A stretch of 64,000 nt of DNA from Hermodice carunculata (GCA_964020975.1 OZ026619.1:85880206-85944205), one strand, 5' to 3'. Positions 10,681 through 22,335 are shown, numbered from the stretch's first letter. Translations and numbers: made by a program. Notes: generated by a model from the letters alone, not told the origin.

Positions 10681-11010
10681 AGCCAAAAACACACAATACA
10701 GTATTACACATTCCAAACTACAATTGCAGAATTTGAATCTTAAACATGCATATATTGACTTCTGACTGGCTTATAATACATTAAATATAAACAAATACTG
10801 TCCACAAAAGACACACATGTTGGGTGTAATTAATTTTGCATTGCTACAGCCAAACACACAATACAGTATTAAGCGTGCTAAACTACAATTACAAAATTCG
10901 AAGTTTAAACATACATATATTGACTTCTGACTGGCTCATAATACATTAGATATAAACAAATACTGTCCACAAAAAACATGCATGTTGGGTGTAATTAATT
11001 TTGCATTGTT
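10681..11010. repeat. 167-bp tandem duplication
   Basis: AGCCAAA...CACACAATACAGTATTA begins at 10681 and again at 10848. Both copies run through GACTTCTGACTGGCT, ATAAACAAATACTGTCCACA and GTTGGGTGTAATTAATTTTG. By eye the copies are about 90 percent identical. The second copy overlaps the 3' end of the open frame at 10936-11427. Confidence 0.9.
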
Positions 11011-11427
11011 ATTATATTTTACTGTTTCTGCTAGTGCATCTTCTTGAACCGGGAGGCGTCCTGCCTCTAAATGGTCTGGGTTTAAGATATCTTCTGCATA
11101 TACATGCAGGTTGAGAGCCCATAAATATCCCTCATCCTTGGCAGTGACGAGTGGATGGGAAACCCTGGATGCAGGAACAAATGTCTCCCCAACAACTTCA
11201 TGGTCCATTTTCCAAAAGAGTCTGTCCTGCTGTGCACGAGGAAACCTTTTTATGGCCATCCAATGTGTTCCTATTAGTGTGTCTTCTGTTTCCACCTCAT
11301 GAAACAAGATTCTGTGTATTGTGCCAAAAGTAATGGTCAAAGAATTGTCAATCTTCATAAATTTGTTGAACTTCTTGTTTGTATATGCTACAATTGGCTG
11401 ATCTTTAAGCGTCCCTTTTAATATTTA
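10936..11427 (-). CDS. Unidentified open frame (exon or transposon remnant)
   Basis: The frame is open from just after a TAA near 11428 to 10936, about 163 codons, with an internal Met at 11358. The middle looks protein-like: FGTIHRILFHEV, THWMAIKRFPR, LFWKMDHEVVGETFVPASR and YLWALNLHVYAEDILNP. Codon content is balanced, unlike the repeat-derived frames nearby. The last 30-40 residues enter the 167-bp duplicated repeat and may not be authentic. I do not recognise the family. It could be the last exon of a host gene or the C-terminus of a DNA-transposon transposase. No clear acceptor or polyadenylation signal settles the choice. Confidence 0.45.
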
Positions 11428-11429
11428 CC

Positions 11430-12140
11430 TATTTGTGAGGACTGCAACCCAGGCCTTTGCATCTCGACTGAGATATGTCGGCCCTTCAATGCAGCCTCCC
11501 TATTCCTTCGTTGTCACTGATAATGCCTGTATTTGTCTATTTTTCTGGTCGTTTTCGGTCCATCTGCCCTGAAATCTAGACTAATTTCCCGTAAGTTAGA
11601 TATGCCGTATGGATGTCGAGTAAATATATCGTGATAACCCAAAATGGGTTGTCACAATCTTCACGAGACTTCCATATGGTGTTTAACGTGCACAATCCAT
11701 TACACTTTTGAAATGTGAACCTGTTTTTTCATTTCATTATTGTCATTGTCCAAGGCTATGGTTTTATTATTGTTCACCATACGCTCCTTACTGGGCTATT
11801 TTACACTTTAATTTTACATTGCCAACAATCAACAATTGACTACTTATTATACCGGGTTTATTCTCACATTCTCATGTTTTGCTGCTGGTGCTGCCTATGG
11901 ACACAAAAACATATATTACTCCTGTCGTCTGCTGTAGATTCAAGCAAGATGAGAGAGTAATTGAAGTACCATAAAGTTTGTACTGTGGTAATTTCTTAAT
12001 CTTGACAAGATATAACAAAATTCTTGTCCTTCATTCAAGAGCATGTTTTACTTTCAGAAGTTACAATGCAACTGAGTTGCTTCATCGTGCATAATATTCC
12101 TAAAAACAAATAAACAACTACACTTTTACATTTTCATAAT
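11430..12140. other. Non-coding, no feature recognised
   Basis: AT-rich interval between the unidentified frame and the 3' end of the BEN gene. No recognisable coding sequence or repeat. Confidence 0.5.
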
Positions 12141-12143
12141 TTT

Positions 12144-12149
12144 TTTATT
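12144..12149 (-). promoter_or_regulatory. Candidate polyadenylation signal of the BEN gene
   Basis: AATAAA on the minus strand, about 190 bases beyond the stop of the BEN exon and in AT-rich sequence. It is a plausible 3' end for that transcript. It rests on position and the hexamer only. Confidence 0.5.
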
Positions 12150-12335
12150 TACAATTTAATAATTTTACATTATCAATAATTGGGCATGTTAAAAAAAAGT
12201 TCTAACTATGCAACGTTTTGAATTTTCACTGAGTTTTCAATGGGGTGTCACGTCACAGCGAACTCCAGAATACTCCACAGCTTCCACCCATGGTGTAACC
12301 TCCCGTAGAGTCATCCTTGGTTTCCTGACCAAACG

Positions 12336-12878
12336 TCAGCAGGCTTCATTAATTGCACTCGTACATGATCTCCATGTTGCCTCTACCATGCTTGGTGGCA
12401 CATTATACAGATTTGTTTTGATTTGTTTGATCACTTCTAATCTTTGAGCATTGAGGCGCTCCTTCACTGGTTTCCCGTTCACCAAGCCTAAGCAATTTGA
12501 CACTTTCATTTCTTCGGCCGTGAAGTAGCGCCTCATGAGATGCACTGCAAAGTTCACCGTTGATGAAGAATTCATCTTTAAAAATTGAAGTTCGTCTTTT
12601 GAAGGCATGGTTTCAGGGTCCAAGATGCTCATACTCATAGGCAGAATTTCTGTTGTTGGCCCAGATGGAAATATTAGTGGCGACAGGACCACGTTGGACT
12701 CCTGAGTCGACGGCGATGTGCAGTTGGGTTGAGGTGTATCACAATGGGAAGGCTGCTGCAGCCTCGCTGAAAGTTCAGCAACCTCCGCTTGGAGTGACTT
12801 CTGTGTTGTTTGAATTTCTGTTATCATCTCCATCTTCCGTTTGGATCTCTCATCCATGCCTTTGAGTAGTGTGATCAC
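12336..12878 (-). CDS. Terminal exon: coiled coil and BEN domain
   Basis: A 180-codon exon plus stop. The 5' edge is a canonical acceptor (CTTACAG then GTGATCAC) that keeps phase 0 with the exon at 13629. Residues 8-45 form a charged coiled coil (DERSKRKMEM, QAEVAELSARLQ). Residues 45-95 are a Ser/Thr/Pro linker. Residues 96-180 match the BEN fold: NFAVHLMRRYFTAEEM, NCLGLVNGKPVKERLN, RLEVIKQI, TWRSCTSAINEAC. BEN domains bind DNA or mediate chromatin-protein contacts, so a nuclear regulator is likely. The stop follows the last BEN helix directly. Lineage-specific BEN proteins occur in many marine invertebrates, and I cannot name an orthologue. Confidence 0.82.
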   Translation of the reverse strand: MITLLKGMDERSKRKMEMITEIQTTQKSLQAEVAELSARLQQPSHCDTPQPNCTSPSTQESNVVLSPLIFPSGPTTEILPMSMSILDPETMPSKDELQFLKMNSSSTVNFAVHLMRRYFTAEEMKVSNCLGLVNGKPVKERLNAQRLEVIKQIKTNLYNVPPSMVEATWRSCTSAINEAC

Positions 12879-13370
12879 CTGTAAGTAGATGAAAATAGAC
12901 TTTGAGCCCCCTATGTAAAGTAATAAAAGAACAGCATATCTCATTTCCGATCCAATAATCACTGCAACTTCAAAAAACGGTCATGGTCTGAAATATTCAA
13001 TCAGCAAGACTAGAGACATTCTCGTTGTCTGTGTTACAGTATACAACTGTTTAATGTTCACAGCTAACTGTTCAGCATTCTACTATTGGGCTCAAATGAT
13101 GTCCTGGTAGAAATTTCTGGAAACATACATTTTCCTGTGATCAACATATGTTGACTTGTAAATCAACAGAAATTAAGGACATCAAGACAAAGTTTTGGTT
13201 TGAACACACATGCACACAAATGATACGTACAGTAGTCCTCGTTTTATTGTGGTAGGCATACGTCTATTGTTTGCTAGAGAACAAGGGTTGTTATTTAAAA
13301 AAAAAAAGAGAAAAGAAAAAAAAAATTACCGCCTGCCTATATAGACTTTTGCTCCTCTAAGAAAAAGAAT

Positions 13371-13410
13371 CTTTCTTTCTTTCTTTCTTTCCCTTCTTCC
13401 TTCCTTCCTC
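13371..13410. repeat. (CTTT)n / pyrimidine microsatellite
   Basis: CTTT repeats pass into CTTC and CTTCC, preceded by an A-rich run at 13295-13326. The tract lies in the intron between the two downstream BEN-gene exons. Confidence 0.9.
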
Positions 13411-13628
13411 CTACTTTTTTTCTCTGTCAGTTACTTCTTTCTTTCAATGACAATATGGCGACATATTAAACCAAATAAATATGATTTCTATTTCTACTTC
13501 AGTCGCCGAAATTTTGATATACTGATCATGATATCCAGTCTATATGACAAACTGAGGCGAGGCAAGTTAATGCAAATGACACGTACTACAACATTGGCTG
13601 TGTAATTTGTTCGTGATCATATACTTAC

Positions 13629-13709
13629 CTCACTTTCTTGGTAGCAGGGAGGTTCCTGTTGCTCCTCACTCCTCGCCCGTTTAGGTGCTGGCTCACCTAC
13701 ATGTATCAC
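13629..13709 (-). CDS. BEN gene internal exon with a nuclear-localisation-like stretch
   Basis: An 81-base exon (27 codons, phase 0 at both ends) between acceptor TTACCAG and donor GAG|GTAAGTAT on the minus strand. It encodes VIHVGEPAPKRARSEEQQEP and ends CYQESE. PAPKRAR resembles a short basic nuclear-localisation signal. Like the next exon it begins GTGAT, and like the previous exon it ends in Glu-Ser-Glu. The intron to the BEN exon is about 750 bases. Two good splice sites and an intact symmetric phase make it a strong small-exon call. Confidence 0.75.
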
Positions 13710-14152
13710 CTGGTAAATTAAAAACTCAAGCATTAAAAACTTAAGAAACAGTCTGTGCGCCCAAAAAGCTTTTAAAGATTTTCTATTCAGTTTTAATATA
13801 ACATTTGCAACAAGAATTTTTATTCAACTCTTCAAAAGAGACATAAACAACTGAGCTCTGTTACAAACATGTAAATTGAAGTTGGAATGGTACCTCTATT
13901 TATAACAATATTATTCTAAAGTTATTTAAGATTGAAATATGTATTTGCTTACTTTGCACTAATCAAGATGCTACAACTTTAATTCATGGTTCATTGGATC
14001 GATGCCACTATGTTACAAACCTATCATTTGAAGTTAGAAAGGAGCCTCTATAGCAAATTTTGAAGTTGCATATTCGATTTATATTTTGTAAATTTGCATG
14101 AATGAAAATTCTATACCTTTATATTAGTACACAGGGTAAAGGTTTTACATAC

Positions 14153-14381
14153 CTCGCTTTCATTAGTGTCCCCACTTTGGTCTGGTGCGGCATGCTGGCT
14201 GAAGGATGTGGGCAACACCTGGTGGCTTTTCTTTCTGAAATGTGTAAGATTTGTACTGATAATGTTGAGCATGCACCACGCCAAGCGTGGTACCACCAGG
14301 GGTCCTCTGCCGGGTAACATGAGACCTGCGCGAGGTGCATGAGTTGGCATGGAGCAATACTTTCCGGCGGTACTGTATACT
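14153..14381 (-). CDS. Upstream exon of the BEN gene
   Basis: The frame is open from an acceptor at 14382-14384 (polypyrimidine, TTTTTCAG) to a donor GAG|GTATGT at 14151-14153. It ends SFSQHAAPDQSGDTNESE in phase 0, matching the next exon. The N-terminal part (MPTHAPRAGLMLPGRG...) is low in secondary structure and not recognised. A second acceptor-like CAG at about 14243 would give a shorter exon. The first exon and promoter were not found, so the gene is incomplete here at its 5' end. Confidence 0.6.
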
Positions 14382-15940
14382 CTGAAAAATACAATGAAGG
14401 AACAGCAAATAAATAAAACTGAAAAAACAATGAATATATTAGAAATAAAGAGAATAGATAGGTGTGCATTCACAAACTGATTAAGTGGCATTTAGAGCAT
14501 ATTGTTGGAAGAATGTCACTACCTACTTCCTCACATTGAGGAGGTAGCGCGTACTAGGCCAGGGACATTATTCCAAGTCTAACAAGCTGAATGCTGGCTA
14601 TTGCTGTAATTTCTATGAAATGACTATTAATTTCAAAGGAATTACAGCAGTAGCCGGTACACTGCATCTGTGTCTTTTCTGCCAAACCCAAAATGAATAA
14701 AGTTGGATAATTGAAATGTGTATCTTTCTGTCTATCTGTCCGTCCATTGGTATTGGAAGATGAATGTTGATGCTTTGGTAACTCTGGAATCTCTTTGCTG
14801 TCATTATTGGGTTTGATGTTTATGAATATGGGTCATGTTTGTCAACATAAGTGTATCACACTAGAGATGTCCGTCTGTCCTTCCATCCATCCATCAATCC
14901 ATTTATTTATTTTGAATATTTGCTGTAGATGTGCATGAAGTGTTCTGCAATACAGAAGCTAAGCTGGTGCTCTCCCACTTGAGCTACAGTACAGACCTAA
15001 AGTAACTTACACTAGGGCTACTCTCGTGTACTAGTATAGTTTGAAAGCTCGAGTGGACCTTGTGTGAAAGTGGAATCAGGTAGAGCTGGAGCAGGAGTGG
15101 AAGTATGTGTGGCATCGTGCGTTGGAAAAGTACACTAGTGTGACAGGAATTGGCTCGAGACCGCGTTTGCGGCAGTCACAAGTATTCCCATCAGCAGTTA
15201 GTAGTGGTAGTATTTCTCATCACTGTGACTTTTTTATTATACCATGTACATGTATGATGTAACGTGCATTGTATAGACCTACTGTGATACAAAGTTGAAG
15301 TAAACCGCCGATATTTTGTCAGAGCCTGAGCAGTGATATATTTATAGACGATGATTATGAATAGTATGATCGTATTCACATTGTCGACATGGACATGCTG
15401 CAGGAAATTATAAAATTAATGTAGACTCTCAAGGCCTCGCAAGTGTCGGAGTTCAGACCTCTATATTGTGATGCTTCCAACTAAAAATTCACAAGGAGAA
15501 TGCACTCAGTCTCAGATCACTGTAATATAGGCCTACAGTGTCCATGTACAAGTACCAACAGACCAAGCAAATACAACTTGCCGCGTTATTGGATGGCCAA
15601 GAAACACTTGTTAACTTGCAAGAGATCGTGAATCATGGAAGGGAAGTCAGGTGAAATTTATCTTTAGATTCAGAAAAGCTATCGTTGAACTTGACAGATA
15701 GAACTAATTGAGAGAGACATTTTGCTTTTTATTTCATGATGATAGCATTAATGGTTCTCAAGTTATGCCCATTTCAAGTTGCCAATCCATGGCCATGTAT
15801 GATGAAATAGGCTCAGCATGTGGACAATGCACTTTTCCCATCCTCCAATGGCACCAGGTTTCCAAGGGTCCAAATTGTCACCAGTAGCTATATTCTTTAT
15901 TTTTAGGGTCAGATCTACCAAACTTGGCACATCACTTGAT
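14382..15940. other. Intron or upstream region, no exon fixed
   Basis: Contains TCCATCCA-type and TATT-rich simple sequence at 14880-14920. A minus-strand frame ending at a GTAAGT near 15004 is open but its phase does not suit the exon at 14153, so I do not call it. Confidence 0.4.
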
Positions 15941-15974
15941 GTTATCATTGTAAAAGAATACTAATATTTTGGTA

Positions 15975-16500
15975 ACCTGTACGTGACCGTGGGGTGACCT
16001 TTGGGTGACCTTTAGTCAATTTAGAAGGGATATTCGCATTAAGTCACCATTTTAAGTCAGTTTTTGCCATTTTACTGTTGTTGTCTCACCAGGAACTTGC
16101 TTTAATTTTTAAAATAACACATATTACTGTATTTCCATGTCCTTTGAGTGACCTTCAGATGACCTTTGCGTAACCTTGAGGTAATATGAATGGGTGATAT
16201 TGGCAATACACTACCAGTTTGACTATATATAGCATTATTGCTCCTGTGTTTTGATACCATGCTCATTTCAGTTCAGAAACATTAATGCATTACCCTATTG
16301 TAATTACCTGGATGTGACCTTAAAATGACCTTGCAAGGTTAAAATATATTTTTCACCCCTTATTTTGTATGTTTTTTCTCAGTTTTGATTACATGCCTTG
16401 TCAAAATTGACATGTCACCTGGCATGGCCTTGTAGTGCACATGGCCCAACATGTTACGATCCATGACCTAGACATAAAATGAATCAACATCGTGACCTTG
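15975..16500. repeat. Degenerate repeat of about 160 bp with TGACCTT pairs
   Basis: Paired TGACCTT words recur near 15994, 16148 and 16313, with more single copies to 16500. Spacing is 150-165 bases, with little other similarity left. It resembles an older version of the arrays at 60.4-62.2 kb. Confidence 0.5.
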
Positions 16501-17120
16501 AGCAAAAATGGAATTTTCAGAGACAGTTGGCTGGAACAGCATACTATGGCAAGTATGTGCATGTTCAGTTTGATATGATTCAGTGATATCTACAACATTT
16601 ATGTAAACAACAAGTTAATGTCATCAGCAGTAAAGTGATACCTGCTGTTGTACTCCAACTGCCATATAAAGCAGCCTTATACTGCAGGTTACCTTAAAAT
16701 GAAGGCATATTTAACAAAAAATAAAAGCAAAGGGTCCACAAAGACTGATCTTGAAAAGATATGTAGTCTCATGTTTTATGTGATCTTTACAGCAGGTACC
16801 ACCATAGGCTCTGCAGTTTTCGTTTTAATTACACATCAGGTGTCTTTAAATGTAAGGATCTAATATCATGCCAATAAAACTTGATAATAATACAAAAGCT
16901 GTACCAGTGAACTACCATATGTAGATTCTTGCACAGGGACAATATGATTTGTTGTAAATAGACAATTAGCACCAATGGGTTCTTAAATTTAAGGCTTTAA
17001 TACCTTCATTACAATGTTATATTGTATATGTATTTCAGTCATTTATGGCCAAGCAATGCACTTTTAAACCACCGGGTAATTTTGCTTGAGCATGTAATGC
17101 ATGTGTACAGGTAACGAACC

Positions 17121-20100
17121 TCAAATGACAATTAATTCACCTTTAGTCATATCTTGGAGCAGTGCAAAATCGTACTCTTCATCTTCATCATATTTAATTC
17201 TGTATTTTATCTTCAGTGGGTCATGGTGACCTTTTTGTAACCTGCAGAACTGTCCCCAAAAACCAAGATGCAGCTTCCCCTGGCACTCTGCAATTATGTT
17301 TAACCCTTTTATGCACAAGGTCAGTTGGGCTTTGTATGTATTTAGGAAGCTCATCTTTGTGAGCTTGAGCTGCCCTTTTACACCTCTAGGAAATATTTGT
17401 ACAGTAAATGCTTATTGCTCGTCAGAGCCTCATCAAGCTCCTCTGCAGCACAATATTTCAATTTTACAGCACTGTCCTCAGGCAAATCACCACTCTCTAG
17501 ATTGTTAAGCAATATGACCTTCAGGTTAGAAACCATTGGACTGAATGTGTAGGATTTCCCTTTTGTAGTTTTTTGAAACAATGTGCGTCTTCCTTTAGAT
17601 CTGAGGACATCTCTGTGAAAACAAAACTGAGCCCACAATGCACTCTGTTGCTCTGTACCATCCAACCTAGCCAGCTGTAAGTCAACATCCTCATTTGACA
17701 ACCACAACCCACCATATCTCATTATGCAATTTGTTGCCTTCACTTTGACCTGCACTTTTTTTTCATTTTTTGCATCTTTTTGTTTCTGCTTTTCATGCAA
17801 TTTTGCAATTTTGTCTTCCATGATTTGCTTTTGTTTTTGTTTGAATTTTGCGTGAATCTCACCACCCTTTCTATGAGCCTGGTCAAGCAATTGTTCTTTT
17901 TTGTCAGGGTCCATGGAATCAAGCCAACCTGAGGTTTTATTGTTGGTCCAAAGAATAATGGCCTCATGACAAAGGATTGTGCCTGCATGTTTTATTCGCA
18001 AGAGCCAATCAAGTTGGGCAAAGTCCCTTTCAGAGACTATATTTATACCCTTTACATTTGCTGTGAGACTACTTAAATGCTCCCTTGGTTGGTAATACTT
18101 CCCTTTGGGCAGTTGATCCTTGGCCTGCCTTTCGAGAATCAAAAGCAGGCCATGGCAGATCATCTCCCAAGGCCATCTTTGTGTAGGGATGCACTTGGAT
18201 GCTCCCGTCATACGGGAAGAGACTTTCATATAGATCATGCTTGTGGATATCCACATTTTCAAAGACAGTCCGAGCCATTCAAGAGGGAAGTTGCATCCTT
18301 GGACCATTGATCTAACTTAGTTTGCAACTTTTCTAAGTCACTATTTAGGCTCAGCACACTTGGAGTTTGTTCAATGAGACGCCAAAAGGGACCAGTGATT
18401 ATTTTGTCAATAATCCCCAGTGCCCTACACTCTGCAAGGTACAGCAGTTCTTCTATATCAAACAACAAACATTTCAGCAAATCATTTGGGTCTGGCCACT
18501 GTGACAAGAACCTGGTTATATCTTCAGGGTGATAAAAAAACTGCTGCACCCTGATAGAACAATGTATTTAGCCTACCATATTCAATGTTGATCAGGTAAC
18601 TGGTTTTGTCTTCATCCGCCATGAATGCCTTCCAGTGGCCTCCAACCCCAAACCTGTCACTACCACGGGGAGTCAACGCCTTTGACGCATTTTTACAACC
18701 TCTGGTGGCACCAACAGGCTCAGACATGAAGGCAAAAGGATTTGATCCATCTGCAACAACAACTTTTTCAAACTGCTGCAACACTTTGCCAGACTCTGTG
18801 CAGAAATTTGCCAAGAGTTTGCAAAAAAAATTGCAATGCTTCCCAACTTTGCCTTGGTTTCATCATCAAAACTCTGCCATTCTTCAAAAACTGTTGGCAA
18901 AAGATTTGCATGAAGCTCGGCAATGGTGATCTGGATGGTACTAACCAATTTGGCTATATTCTGCTGCATCTCTAAATCAGTGGATGACATGGCCTGGGCA
19001 CCATCAGATATTGTCTGACGAAAGGACTGAAATACACTGTCTGCTGTCTGACAGCTTACCTCAGACATGCCCAGGGACATTGTTTGGCCACCAGGCAGGG
19101 TCATCTGAAAACTTTCATACTCGCAATGAAACTTCGTTGTTCCATCACTATGTGAGCAAACGTCTTTGTCATGCAAGATATCGGATGTTGATAAAATGGA
19201 GTCACATTCTTGTGACTGGGCTACAAATTTGGCTTTGGCCAAAATTTTGCACAACACACTTTGACTTGGTAAATGTGAAGGTATTTTGCCTGCAAGTTTG
19301 TGCAGTACTGTTTGTATCACAGAATGGACTCTGTTTATAGATACATTGCATTCAGTAATGAGAGTCAGTATTACCTCTCTTATTTCTGACAAATATCTGC
19401 AATCTTCAAATGTGACAACAGTGTCACTTTCCATCAGTTCATTAATTGTATGAGGCTGTGCTATCTCACGCTCATTCTCTTTAATCTTAACTCTAAGTTT
19501 ACTGATTTCATATTCATTTGTAACCAGAAAGAGGTCTGATTTTTTTTTACCTGTCAGACCTCCTTCTTTTAAGTTGACTAACTTGCTTCTGCAAATTATG
19601 TTTTTGTACCTTCATTTCCCCAACTTGTGACCTCAGTTTATCACGTTTCCTCACACTGTTGATTTACTTCCATAATTTTACTCTCCTTGTCCTCAACTTG
19701 ATTTTTCAACTCCCCAATTTCTGTTGCATGTTGTACACACTGATCTTTCAATTCCTGAATCTTAAGTTTTGCTCTATTTTCTCTCTTATTTGAATCTTAA
19801 GTTTTGCTCTATTTTCTCTCTTATTTACATTTCTCACAGTAAACTGTGACATTTTTTCCTGAGCACATTTCAGTTGTTCAGTCATTTTGTTAATAATTTC
19901 AGTTTGTTTAGTAAGCTTTCTTTGCCACTCTTTGATTTCTTTCTCCAGGACATCAATGCGTTGTTCACCCTCCAACACCTGCTGGTGTCGCAACTGTATG
20001 CTCTCTAGCACACTTACAGAGATGTCATATTTCACTTGTAGGGTGTCCAGTTCATTTTGTATTTTGTCTTTTTCTTTTACCATTTCAGTACATAGTTTTT

Positions 20101-20386
20101 TTTTCAAAGCAGCATTTTCACCCATAGCAGCTGATAATTCTGAGTCAGGCTCTCCCTTAACTTTCGGGAGCTCAAATCTCTGTGCAAGGAATAGTTCAAG
20201 TTTTTTTTTTATTTGTCTTTTTTTCATTTTTTTTTTATTTCTGTGCTCAAATTTCTTATCTTCCTCCTGAATCTGTCCATATTCACAAGTTGGGGGGTTG
20301 TCTTGCATCAGCTTTTCTGCTGTGAGCATGTCACTTCCAAGCTCTAAATACAGTTGATACACACTTTGGTTTGTGAGACCCTCCAT
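17121..20386 (-). pseudogene. Long coiled-coil protein of unknown family, frame-broken, apparently intronless
   Basis: From ATG at 20386 to a stop at 17121, about 3.27 kb reads as one protein of roughly 1,080 residues whose pieces lie in three minus-strand frames; I count at least six frame changes. Order: MEGLTNQSVYQLYLELGSDM and a Lys/Glu coiled coil (about residues 50-300); a helical region with TKFHCEYESFQMTLPGGQTM; GGHWKAFMADEDKTSYLINI with YGRLNTLF; DITRFLSQWPDPNDLLKCLL and GPFWRLIEQTPSVL; a basic helical linker (KQKQKQIMEDKIAKLHEKQK); GGLWLSNEDVDLQLARLDGT; and a C-terminal YRIKYDEDEEYDFALLQD resembling a Tudor/chromo-like barrel. A 35-bp tandem duplication at 19757-19826 accounts for one change. 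I see no introns, so it may be a retrocopy or transposon cargo. The family is unidentified. Confidence 0.7.
19757..19826. repeat. 35-bp exact tandem duplication inside the coiled-coil pseudogene
   Basis: GAATCTTAAGTTTTGCTCTA and the following 15 bases occur twice in direct succession (19757-19791 and 19792-19826) with no difference. 35 is not a multiple of three, so it shifts the frame. Identity implies it is recent. Confidence 0.92.
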
Positions 20387-20399
20387 TTTAAAGCTAGAA

Positions 20400-21740
20400 A
20401 TTTAAGAATACAGCTGTCTACTTTGACAGTTTTTAATAAAAAAATTAATTGAACTGGGAAAGGCAAACAAACCAAGTTGCAAATAATGACTAACAATAAT
20501 GTAATACAATTTGGGGAACCGTACTTATCTAAAGCTACTTTTTATTGTGAATGTGTTCCTTTAAAGGATGAAAAATCAAATTGTAGACAACAGAAATGCA
20601 AGAGTTTTAGCAAACAAGCATGTGAAAGAGCTTTTCACAAAGCCATATTTTTTGTAATTTAAGAAACATGTTGTATTTTTATTTTATAATTTATACAAGC
20701 TGCAGGTTGTACATTCATCATGTTTATATCTATCATTCAGTGAGAAATAAAGTGATATTTGGGACCATATTTTTTCCTTTTGCTGGCATGTGCATGAAAG
20801 GATGTAAAAACACTGGCCATGAGTAAATAAGCTGTAAATCTTTTTTAGGGAGATAGAAGTATGTGGCAGGCAAACATACAAAATCTCAGTAAACCTTCCT
20901 TTTGTTAAAAGAAAAAAAACGTGGCTTTGTGATCAAGCAGCATTTTTCACTGGTGTAAATCATTGGGCTTGAAAAATATCATTCCTGTGTATTCGGGGTA
21001 CTTACCATCTTGGCTTGCCTGCCTTACTTACATGGTATTCGTATCTTTTTAAGCTCTTTATGGGGCCCTACATAGATGTTCTTAGGAATTTTTGAATGCA
21101 TGCGGGTGTTTTAATGACCAAGATATATATGTAAAGTAGGCAACCATTGGGTCATTGTAGGCAAGTAAGGAACATGCTTCAGGTTATTCTTCATACACTA
21201 ATTCATAAAACAAATGCAAAACACCATTTCCCATTTTTCAAAAAAAAAAAAAAATCAATAAAAATAATAAATAAATAATAAATGAAGAAATCTAATTTTA
21301 CAATCTTGGATATCTAAGTAAGACTAAAACAATGATTTTTATGCATGTGTTAAACCCATTTTGTTGTAGCAAAACACTTGGCTGTCAACCTGAAGCACGC
21401 CTTTAATTAGTGTACATGTACAGCTGTACATGTTGTCAAGACCACATTCTGTGTGCGACGGAACACTCCTTCCAGACATGATTAGAGTTAAGACTAGTTG
21501 GATCATTTCCTATCATGAAAAAGATCATCTGCCATATTATGAAAATAATTTTTCTGTTCAGGTCTTGCAAATAGAGGTGGCCTTAAATGGCAGGTACTGT
21601 TGCACTATCAAGAAATCAGAGTTCTGAACTTTGTTTCTGTGGAATGCTATCAGACAACATGAAGCACACAACCTTCTTTGATAGCATGCCCCTTGTCATA
21701 TCAATTGTAATCAAGATAAACCAGCTTGTGTGAGGGAGTT
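20400..21740. other. Intergenic, no gene recognised
   Basis: AT-rich, with an A tract and AATAAAT-like repeats at 21240-21285. Short frames only. Confidence 0.5.
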
Positions 21741-21744
21741 GATT

Positions 21745-22335
21745 GTCTTAATGTGAGTCTGTGTAGTGGGGCTGGGGGTTTCTGGGGCTTGTGTTGAGTT
21801 TGTATGGGGAGCTCTTGCAGTTTCTTGGTCTGAGCTGTGTGTGTTTGTTTGTTTTACATTGTGGTGGGTGTCGATTGTTGTTTTAGTGTTACTGGGCTGT
21901 TGGCATTTAGGCTCTATTGTGTTGGTTGGGGGTGGAATGCCTGGGTTGTCAGGTATTATCCTGTCTGAGGGGGTCTGTGGTGGGGAAAGTCCCTATCTGG
22001 GTATCTTGTGGGCTGCAGGTTGTAGCAGGTTGTGTTTTGCCTGTGTTTGGGTGGGTCTGTGGGAGATCTTGGGCTGTGTTGGGCCTCTCCTGTCCTGTTT
22101 GGGTTCCCTTTGGGTGTGCCTGTACAGAGTCCTCCTGACCCTGGGTATGAGTGTCTGAATGGGGTGGACTGTTGTTGGAATACTGTCATTGAAAAGAGCT
22201 GGGATTTCCTCTGTTGTGAATCCATCTGGAGAAAAAAGGGATGGCTTCCCGCGGCCAACTGTTGAATTCGTGGTCTGGCAGGGTTTGAACATGTTTAAGG
22301 GGGTGGAGGTCGTTTTGAAGCTGGGGTACAGGTAA
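21745..22335. other. GT-rich block with an open, Pro/Thr/His-rich minus frame
   Basis: A sharp composition change: the plus strand is TG/TGGG-rich. The minus strand carries two overlapping frames (21993-22340 and 21956-22258) of low-complexity Pro, Thr, Gln and His. The same composition appears at 32.2-34.6 kb upstream of a LINE ORF1. I do not recognise a protein. It may be an isolated LINE 5' region or an exon of disordered sequence. Confidence 0.35.

Noticed and set aside
15004-15120. Possible first exon of the BEN gene (minus strand, Met then donor GTAAGT near 15004)
   Set aside because: Its phase (0) does not match the acceptor at 14382, and the peptide has no supporting features.
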